Part shown: in pieces, positions 7,709 through 12,709 of the stretch
How the letters are laid out: each line of letters starts with the position of its first letter
How positions within the stretch are numbered: the stretch's first letter is position 1
NCBI GenBank assembly: GCA_964387625.1
Contig: CAYLWN010000027.1
Span: 1 to 12,709 of the forward strand
Direction: 5' to 3'
Length of the DNA: 12,709 nucleotides
DNA from: CAYLWN01 sp964387625
Lineage (GTDB): Bacteria; Patescibacteriota; Microgenomatia; UBA10105
Made by a program: the position numbers and the translations under genes
The notes under the pieces: generated by a model
Database searches by the model: none
Told to the model about the DNA's origin: nothing
Seen by the model: the letters and a program-made list of their open reading frames with translations, nothing else

Positions 7709-9307
7709 ATGGTAAATAAGTTATTGCTTATAATTTCTTTGCTTTTGGCGGCGGTTTTTATGTCGACAGAGGTTACAAAGGCACAGTCGGAAAATGTGAT
7801 CAGTATTAATCCGGGACAAGTTTACCAGACTATCAATGGTTGGGAAGCTACTGATTATATTGCCCAACCAGATGACCCTGCTGACCCTTACCTCGTAAAC
7901 CCCATCGCTGACAAAGCCGTTAATGAAATCGGTATTAATCGCATCCGTCTGGAAATATCACCCGGAACAGAAAATACCACGGATTACTTTGTCCAAGTAT
8001 TATCAGGTCAAATTACTATGGTAGACTGGGTACACAATTACGCCAAATCTCCGGTAAATGATAACTCCGACCCAAATTCAATCAACCTCAACGGATTTAA
8101 GTTTACAAATCTTGATTGGAAAATAGACCGCATGGTGTTACCGCTCAAGCAAAGACTTGAGGCTAAAGGTGAAAAGCTTTTTATAAACTTAAATTTCGTC
8201 CATTTCGGAACTTCAAATACTGCTTTTTACCAATACAACAATGCTTCTGAATATGCTGAGTTCATGCTTACTACTTACCAACATATGCAAACAAAATACG
8301 GTTTTGTTCCGGATGCAATTGAAATCGAACTAGAGCCTTCGAACACTGATAATTTTTCCGGTGCTGAAATGGCTGATGCAATAGTGGCAACTTCAGCCAG
8401 ACTCCAAGCTAACGGTTTTGCAAAACCTTATTTTATTGTTCCTTCTGACCCTGGAATGAGCACTTCAATTAACTATTACAATCAAATTATTCAAAATACC
8501 TCAGCCAAAGCACTTATTAACGAATTTTCGTATCACCGTTACTGGAGTCCTAATCTCACCGACCTGCAAACTATTGTTAGCCTCGCCCTCAGAGATGGTA
8601 AAAATACTGCCATGTTGGAATGGTGGGACAATCAGAATACATATAACACTTTACATGAAGACCTTAAAATCGGGCGTAACTCAGCCTGGCAGCAGGAAAC
8701 ACTCCGCGGTATTGTAAATATTAATTCTACAAATCCGACTAATCCTGTTGTCACTATTGCCGATAAAAGCAAATTTACCCGGCAATATTACCTTTATGTT
8801 CGCTCCGGTGCGCAACGTATTTCAGCAACAACTCCAAGCTGCAGTGATAGCCAACTATGTACCTCAGTCGATCCGCTGGCTTTTATCAACTCCAACGGAA
8901 AATATGTAGTGGTTGTGAAAGCTTCCGCAGGCGGATCTTTTACAGTGCAAAATCTACCGGCAGGGACATACGGGGTGTACTATACCACTCCCGTGGAATA
9001 TTCAAACACCTTGCAGGACCAGACAATATCCGCTGGACAGTTATTATCGGCAGCCATACCCAGGGATGGAGTTATAACAATTTATGCAAAGACGGCAGCC
9101 GGGGCAACTCCTACTCCTATACCCACTTCAACTCCCAATCCGGCTGATATCAACGGCAGCGGGAGAGTAGACTTCAATGATCTCAAATTAATCTTATCCA
9201 ACTGGTTAGGATTGAGCACTTGCTCAACTTTTGTCTGCGATTTAAATAATGATTCTAAAATCAATGCACTTGATGCCAGTCTGGTGATTGTCAATTGGGG
9301 ACAATAG
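7709..9307 (+). CDS. Secreted GH30-like glycoside hydrolase with C-terminal dockerin
   Basis: This 532-residue protein starts with a signal peptide (Lys4, hydrophobic 5-18, likely cleavage near 'TKAQS' 23-27). The catalytic part resembles clan GH-A TIM barrels of GH30 type: 'QTINGWEATD' (40-49), 'GINRIRLEIS' (75-84), 'EIELEPSN' (205-212) with Glu209 as likely acid/base, 'FSYHRYW' (273-279), and 'AMLEWW' (301-306) with Glu304 as likely nucleophile. A beta domain follows (about 355-462), with 'YYLYVRSGAQRIS' like the GH30 C-terminal strand. A Thr/Pro linker (466-478) leads to a type I dockerin (479-531) with two calcium loops: Asp480/Asn482/Ser484/Asp488/Asp491 and Asp511/Asn513/Asp515/Asn519/Asp522. 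Substrate is unknown, perhaps a beta-linked polysaccharide. There is no VPEN tail, so it is either released or held by a cohesin elsewhere. Confidence 0.87.
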   Translation: MVNKLLLIISLLLAAVFMSTEVTKAQSENVISINPGQVYQTINGWEATDYIAQPDDPADPYLVNPIADKAVNEIGINRIRLEISPGTENTTDYFVQVLSGQITMVDWVHNYAKSPVNDNSDPNSINLNGFKFTNLDWKIDRMVLPLKQRLEAKGEKLFINLNFVHFGTSNTAFYQYNNASEYAEFMLTTYQHMQTKYGFVPDAIEIELEPSNTDNFSGAEMADAIVATSARLQANGFAKPYFIVPSDPGMSTSINYYNQIIQNTSAKALINEFSYHRYWSPNLTDLQTIVSLALRDGKNTAMLEWWDNQNTYNTLHEDLKIGRNSAWQQETLRGIVNINSTNPTNPVVTIADKSKFTRQYYLYVRSGAQRISATTPSCSDSQLCTSVDPLAFINSNGKYVVVVKASAGGSFTVQNLPAGTYGVYYTTPVEYSNTLQDQTISAGQLLSAAIPRDGVITIYAKTAAGATPTPIPTSTPNPADINGSGRVDFNDLKLILSNWLGLSTCSTFVCDLNNDSKINALDASLVIVNWGQ

Positions 9308-9318
9308 TTAGAGGATTG

Positions 9319-9373
9319 TCTGGCAAAGCCAGATCCTGCTTTGCAGGAGAAGTATAGAAGCTTGGAAGCATAG
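9319..9373 (+). repeat. Paired-hairpin repeat, copy C, uninterrupted
   Basis: TCTGGC-AAA-GCCAGA (9319-9333) is followed directly by TCCTGC-TTT-GCAGGA (9334-9348), then GAAGTATAGAAGCTT and GGAAGCATAG. It lies 12 bases after the glycosidase stop. It is the intact form of the element at 5330-5422, which carries two insertions. The hairpins could form in the mRNA 3' end, but no T-tract follows, so a terminator role is weak. Confidence 0.8.
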
Positions 9374-9533
9374 CAGCATGGAGGTTTAGATGATTGGAAG
9401 ATTGCGTATAAAGATTAAAGATTAATGAATGGAGATAAGTGATAAGAAATAAAAAACAATTATCAATTAACAACTGACAATTAATAATTATATCAAAACA
9501 TTCTTTAATATATAAATAAATAACAATTTAACC

Positions 9534-10148
9534 ATGGAACAATTTAACCATAAAAATCCCCGTACATCTGCACAAGCTCCTTTTTCCAGCAGTAATTTTG
9601 GCGGTTTCCGTGGCATGTCCAGGAATTTATTATTGATCCTGATTTTTGTGCTGATGAGCTTGCCATTATTTACCACATTTAACGAGTTATTGACTAAAGT
9701 AGCAGAGAAAACCGGTGTGTATACATTTTTAAGTAAAAATATTGTGCCTTTTGAAACCCGGGCAGTATCATTGATTTTAAAGCCATTAGGAATTGATTCA
9801 AAGCCGACAATATCGCATTTATATATTTCCCGGAATGGGATTGATACTGCAATATTTTTTTCCTGGAACTGTTTAGGATGGCAAAGCGCCATACTTTTAT
9901 TACTGACTTTGGTTACTGGACTGGCCGGAAACTATAGTATTAGCAGTAAAACTGAAACAGTGCTATTAGGACTAACAGGAACTTTTTTGATCAATTTAAT
10001 AAGAATCAGTGTGGTTGTAGTGGTTGCTTATTATTTTGGCCAATTACCGGCAACGGTCGTGCATGATTATGGAGGTACACTGTTTACCATGTTCTGGTTT
10101 TTCTGGTACTGGTACTTCTCTTATAGGTATATACTTGAAGAAAAATAA
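9534..10148 (+). CDS. Exosortase/archaeosortase-family transpeptidase-like membrane protein
   Basis: This 204-residue polytopic membrane protein has the exosortase/archaeosortase triad: Cys113 in 'WNCLGW' at the start of a helix, Arg157 in 'INLIRIS', and His177 in 'TVVHDYGG'. Hydrophobic segments lie at about 31-48, 117-132, 142-169 and 181-199. The usual CxG motif appears as CLGW. The third residue is His, as in most exosortases, not Arg as in haloarchaeal ArtA. Such enzymes cleave PEP-CTERM-type C-terminal signals outside the membrane and may attach the protein to a lipid. The protein is short for the family and lacks extra domains. No Shine-Dalgarno site precedes the ATG; Met28 is a possible later start. 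The VPEN-CTERM protein in the same window is its likely substrate; this pairing is inferred. Confidence 0.85.
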   Translation: MEQFNHKNPRTSAQAPFSSSNFGGFRGMSRNLLLILIFVLMSLPLFTTFNELLTKVAEKTGVYTFLSKNIVPFETRAVSLILKPLGIDSKPTISHLYISRNGIDTAIFFSWNCLGWQSAILLLLTLVTGLAGNYSISSKTETVLLGLTGTFLINLIRISVVVVVAYYFGQLPATVVHDYGGTLFTMFWFFWYWYFSYRYILEEK

Positions 10149-10164
10149 AAAATCAACTAATGAG

Positions 10165-10212
10165 TTCATTTTATAATGAATGAGCGGCTATCCGAGGGTT
10201 TTTAACCCTCGG
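10165..10212 (+). terminator. Stem-loops after the exosortase gene, possible terminator
   Basis: A weak hairpin TTCATT-TTAT-AATGAA (10165-10180) precedes a strong 9-bp stem CCGAGGGTT-TTT-AACCCTCGG (10192-10212). The strong stem begins 43 bases past the stop. No T-tract follows, so intrinsic termination is uncertain. The same stem recurs at 10319-10339, which suggests a repeat family more than a dedicated terminator. Confidence 0.35.
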
Positions 10213-10339
10213 CTGCAAAGCTAAAACGGAATTTTATTGTTCGAGCGTAGCGAGAACTAAATTTGTAAACTTCTCACTTCGCCAAGTCAGACTTGGCTTC
10301 GTTCGAAGAATAAAGATACCGAGGGCTTTTAGCCCTCGG
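10192..10339. repeat. Cluster of palindromes flanked by twin 21-nt hairpins
   Basis: The ends are CCGAGGGTT-TTT-AACCCTCGG (10192-10212) and CCGAGGGCT-TTT-AGCCCTCGG (10319-10339), near-identical hairpins. Between them lie GTTC...GAAC around GAGCGTAGCGA (about 10239-10257) and GCCAAG-TCAGA-CTTGGC (10281-10297). The latter is almost the same palindrome as at 11041-11059. The block contains no gene. Confidence 0.7.
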
Positions 10340-10545
10340 AGATTCATTAAATTTGATCTATTTATATAGTAAAATGATATGATTTTTTGAAAATTTGTTA
10401 AAAAATTGATAAATAATTGAAAATTTAAAATTGAAAATTGAAAATTTTTCGTTTGATTTAGCTTCAAGGGTTAGCACTGCGTATGTCGAAGTGCCAGATA
10501 TTCAATATTTGATTGTGTTAACTCAAAGAAATGATTAACGTGTAA
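10340..10545. other. Non-coding AT-rich spacer with AATTGAAAATT tandem units
   Basis: No gene is supported. Near 10402-10448 there are irregular tandem units of the type ATTGAAAATT (four or so, AT only). The remainder is unremarkable AT-rich sequence leading to the repeats around the GIY-YIG gene. Confidence 0.45.
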
Positions 10546-10708
10546 ATTGTCATTGCGATGATCCCGGCTTAAAATAATTAATTAAAGATGTTGGGAAACA
10601 TGGTAATCCTGATTAAGATTCTATCACTGCGTCCCGACCGTAGTCGGGACTTGTTCCAGAATGACAATTTAATAAAGATATATTGTCATCCTGGAGCGAT
10701 AGGATCTT
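10546..10708. repeat. Left repeat block of the GIY-YIG gene (R0, R1, R2)
   Basis: R0 (from 10546, ATTGTCATTGCGATGATCCC) reads on the plus strand. R1 (about 10615-10669) reads inverted: its complement begins AAATTGTCATTCTGGAAC and ends GTGATAGAATCTT, and it holds the palindrome GTCCCGAC-CGTA-GTCGGGAC (10631-10650). R2 (10682-10708, ATTGTCATCCTGGAGC then GATAGGATCTT) is forward and uninterrupted, ending just before the gene's stop codon at 10713. Confidence 0.75.
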
Positions 10709-10712
10709 CTGA

Positions 10713-11009
10713 TTATTTAATTATCTCCGGATATAAATCTTTCCAATTGGGATTAAATGTGTTAATAAGAGAAGTCTTCTTTCTTCTGACTAGATTTTTT
10801 ATTTGTTTTTCTCGTTTGATAGCTTCTTTAATATCAGAAGATACTTCATAATAAACTAATTTTGTTATTCTATATTTTGAAGTGAATTTTGAACCAATAT
10901 CAGTTTTATATTCATAAACTCTTCTGACTAAATCATTAGTAACACCAGTATATAAAACATTATTAGCATAGTTAGTCATAATATAAACATAATATTGTTT
11001 GGTAAACAT
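10713..11009 (-). CDS. Single-domain GIY-YIG endonuclease-like protein (UPF0213/YhbQ type)
   Basis: This 98-residue protein covers one GIY-YIG domain. It shows 'YYVYIM' (6-11), 'LYTGVTNDLVRR' (19-30) with the YxG motif and conserved Arg, 'FTSKYRITKLVYYE' (42-55), 'EAIKREKQIKNL' (62-73) with the expected catalytic Glu67, and 'FNPNWKDLYP' (85-94). It differs from the usual family in 'EYK' where EHK is common and 'IKNL' where IKxW is common. GIY-YIG domains cut one DNA strand at a time; the cellular role of these stand-alone proteins is poorly known. The gene is closely bracketed by inverted repeats on both sides, which suggests it moves with, or acts on, those repeats. Confidence 0.85.
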   Translation of the reverse strand: MFTKQYYVYIMTNYANNVLYTGVTNDLVRRVYEYKTDIGSKFTSKYRITKLVYYEVSSDIKEAIKREKQIKNLVRRKKTSLINTFNPNWKDLYPEIIK

Positions 11010-11025
11010 AAGAATATTATAGAAC

Positions 11026-11208
11026 AGATGCTATCACTTCAGCCAAGCCTGACTTGGCTTCGTTCCAGCATGACAGGATAACTGTTTATATTGTCATTCT
11101 GGAGCAATCCCAACGAAGTTGGGAGCAGCGATAGAATCTTAGAAGAAGATTACCACGCTCTTCGCCAAGTATTGGACAGTACATGGCTTCGGGCTTGCAA
11201 TGACAATA
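11026..11208. repeat. Right repeat block of the GIY-YIG gene (R3, R4, R5)
   Basis: R3 (about 11026-11077) is inverted and holds AGCCAAG-CCTGA-CTTGGCT (11041-11059) between CTATCACTTC and GTTCCAG. R4 (11090-11140) is forward, ATTGTCATTCTGGAGC to GATAGAATCTT, with TCCCAAC-GAA-GTTGGGA (11108-11124) inserted. R5 (about 11145-11208) is inverted; its complement begins ATTGTCATTGCAAGCCCG. The order on this side (-,+,-) matches the other side (+,-,+) as a mirror image. Confidence 0.75.
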
Positions 11209-11571
11209 TATAGACGATTAATTCACTTATTAATGTCTGCAGATTTGTATATGTAAAAAAACTTAAGAATTTAGCTTTAAGATCTCATATTTCCTTCAAG
11301 ACACTGTAAGGCTCTAAAAAGCTCTATTCTAGAAGCAAACGTTAACTATACTGGAGTCTTTAAGTCTTTTATAAGAATCTTGAATCCTCCCAAAACTGCA
11401 TACTATAGGTAAAAACACTAATTATCTTATAGTCATGAAAATCAATCCTATATTAAATCACTATATTCGTTTTAAAAAAAGCAAAAAAACTGATTTGACA
11501 AGCGTGCGGTAATTGTTTTAGGCTGGTATTAAGCCCATGTCCCAAATAGACTTGACACTTTTAAGATTTTT
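11209..11571. other. Spacer before the HTH membrane protein gene
   Basis: No gene is supported in this AT-rich stretch. A TTGACA at 11495-11500 has only a poor -10 candidate (TAGGCT at 11519-11524, spacing 18). A second TTGACA (11552-11557) is too close to the ATG at 11572 to act as a -35 box. No clear Shine-Dalgarno site precedes the ATG. Confidence 0.4.
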
Positions 11572-12709
11572 ATGAACCAGCAAAATTCTAAAATTATTCA
11601 AACACTCACTGCGGTAAAAATAGGGGAATTAACAGTCACTCAAGCTGCTATAGGATTAGGAGTTTCCAGACAAACAATATATACCTGGTTAGCCAAAATA
11701 GCTTCAGAAAATACTTCTGAAACTGGGCAAAATGCTATAAAAAGACAACCGAGGAATAATTGGGTTTCTAAAAATTCGTTAGATCCAAAATTTGAGATAC
11801 AGATTTTAAAACTGATTAAAAATCAGCCACAACTTAAGATAGTTGATTTATATAATTATGTAAGTCATTTATTACCTCAAAAAATCAGCTGGCACGGATT
11901 TTATAATTGTTTGAAAAGAAATAATTTACTTACCCAAGAAAATAGACAAGCATTCATTAATAGTCAGGATGACACTACCGCAAGTTTCCGACAACGCATG
12001 GTTGAAAAAGTAGTCATAGGCAAATATCCGGTAACATCTGTGGCTAATGAATACGGAATTTCCCGGCAGTCTTTATATACCTGGATCAACCGGTATAAAA
12101 AAGAAGGAAGTCAGGCATTAACCATAAAAAAAACTGCATACAAAACCGGGTTGGATGCAACTGCGGAAGATGTACAAATGGTTTTAGATCAAATTATCTA
12201 CCAACCGCAGCTTTCATATGCTCAAGTTTGGCAGAAATTAAAAGTCGCCAATCCCAATTTTTCTATCGGCAGGCACGGAATATATAATATATATAAAAAA
12301 TATAATTTGTCGCATCAGAATGACCGTCTATATTATTCCCAAAAGTTTGCTCCAATTGTCCAAGAAGCACCAAAGACAGCTCAAACAATCGATTCCGTAT
12401 CTATTCCATCTCTTGACCAACTATCACCGCAGGTGTTACCGGCTCCACCTCCGGTTATTTCAGAGGTGATAACTCCGGAAGCTCATGTATCTCCACCTTT
12501 GTCTTTTAAAACCAGAATCTTCAACTTTTTCAAAATTTCCATTATTTCTGCATCTTTATCCCTATCAGTAGTGACTATACTTTTTAATCTAAGTGATGCT
12601 CTGATTTCTGCCAGAAGCGGTAAGGAGTTTGTCGGTTTAATCTTTGCAGTAGCAGCCCTTTCCTTTGGCATGTTCTTCTTTATGTATTCCATGAAATATT
12701 ATCTGACCA
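11572..12709 (+). CDS. Membrane protein with duplicated transposase-like HTH module (3'-partial)
   Basis: The frame from the ATG at 11572 stays open to the right edge (379 codons), so the C-terminus is missing. The N-terminus holds two copies of a roughly 136-residue unit. Each has a helix-turn-helix ('GVSRQTIYTWLAKI', 31-44; 'GISRQSLYTWINRY', 163-176 region) and then a second helical part ('QPQLKIVDLYNYV...WHGFYNCLKRNNL' and 'QPQLSYAQVWQKL...RHGIYNIYKKYNL', shortened here). This matches the N-terminal DNA-binding halves of IS630/IS481-type transposases, but no DDE catalytic domain follows. Instead come a Pro-rich linker (about 264-305) and two membrane helices (about 319-337 and 352-372). 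I infer a cytoplasmic DNA-binding head on a membrane anchor, possibly a ToxR/CadC-like one-component regulator; the missing part decides. Confidence 0.82.
   Translation, partial: MNQQNSKIIQTLTAVKIGELTVTQAAIGLGVSRQTIYTWLAKIASENTSETGQNAIKRQPRNNWVSKNSLDPKFEIQILKLIKNQPQLKIVDLYNYVSHLLPQKISWHGFYNCLKRNNLLTQENRQAFINSQDDTTASFRQRMVEKVVIGKYPVTSVANEYGISRQSLYTWINRYKKEGSQALTIKKTAYKTGLDATAEDVQMVLDQIIYQPQLSYAQVWQKLKVANPNFSIGRHGIYNIYKKYNLSHQNDRLYYSQKFAPIVQEAPKTAQTIDSVSIPSLDQLSPQVLPAPPPVISEVITPEAHVSPPLSFKTRIFNFFKISIISASLSLSVVTILFNLSDALISARSGKEFVGLIFAVAALSFGMFFFMYSMKYYLT

Noticed and set aside
9488..9892. Minus-strand open frame of 134 codons opposite the exosortase gene
   Set aside because: It lies mostly antisense to a gene with clear family motifs and shows no domain of its own.
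10234..10467. Minus-strand frame of 77 codons
   Set aside because: It consists of palindromes and AATTGAAAATT units and has low-complexity composition.
10588..10851. Plus-strand frame of 87 codons
   Set aside because: It runs through the repeats R1 and R2 and then antisense to the GIY-YIG gene; it has no recognisable content.
10546..11208. CRISPR array
   Set aside because: Repeat copies are few, alternate in orientation, and have unequal spacing with a gene between them; no cas gene is present.
11435..11512. Small plus-strand frame of 25 codons upstream of the HTH gene
   Set aside because: Too short, no ribosome binding site and no recognisable features.
11552..11571. TTGACA at 11552 as the -35 box of the HTH gene
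   Set aside because: Only 14 bases separate it from the ATG, leaving no room for a -10 box and a start.
12483..12692. Minus-strand frame of 69 codons near the right edge
   Set aside because: It is antisense to the linker and membrane helices of the HTH protein, whose frame is open over 379 codons with recognisable repeats.
1..12709. Recoded TGA (as in Gracilibacteria and Absconditabacteria)
   Set aside because: No gene needs readthrough of TGA; all recognised genes end in TAA or TAG, but their frames are intact under the standard bacterial code. The small sample neither proves nor requires recoding.
1..12709. tRNA or rRNA genes
   Set aside because: I looked through the spacers by eye and saw no cloverleaf or rRNA-like sequence. 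The hairpins found are simple stems of 6-9 bp.

Overview
The window looks like an accessory, surface-protein region of a Candidate Phyla Radiation (Patescibacteria) genome, probably Microgenomates-like. The grounds are low GC, a giant LamG-type surface protein, weak or absent Shine-Dalgarno sites, a small GIY-YIG gene set in palindromic repeats, and many 16-26 bp palindromes scattered through spacers. This is inference; no rRNA or other marker gene is present.

Layout. (1) Positions 3-5435 (+): the C-terminal 1810 residues of a giant secreted protein, cut by the left edge. It has several LamG domains, one of them interrupted by a DNRLRE-like domain, and a duplicated 'EYWNG' beta module. It ends in a PEP-CTERM-like tripartite tail: VPEN, a short hydrophobic helix, KRKR. 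(2) 5436-5695: repeats, then a promoter with an inverted repeat. (3) 5696-6965 (+): an AbiEi/AbiEii type IV toxin-antitoxin (abortive infection) operon. (4) 7151-7441: a stranded, frameshifted second copy of the VPEN tail plus a 127 bp direct repeat matching the DNA downstream of the giant gene, so the AbiE module sits between two copies of that gene's 3' end. (5) 7709-9307 (+): a secreted GH30-like glycosidase ending in a dockerin. (6) 9534-10148 (+): a small exosortase/archaeosortase-family membrane protein with the Cys/Arg/His triad. (7) 10149-11571: repeat-rich DNA with a minus-strand GIY-YIG gene (10713-11009) bracketed by alternating inverted repeats. (8) 11572 to the right edge (+): a membrane protein with a duplicated transposase-type HTH module at its N-terminus. 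It is open at the window end.

How it may work together. The most interesting reading is a compact protein-sorting system: the exosortase at 9534 would process the VPEN-CTERM tail of the giant protein and of any paralogues elsewhere, as dedicated exosortases do for PEP-CTERM-type tails. The glycosidase and the lectin-like giant protein suggest surface polysaccharide binding and cleavage. The membrane-bound HTH protein could be a one-component transmembrane regulator. Superimposed on this are short palindromes inserted into other repeats, including the 3' end of the giant coding region.
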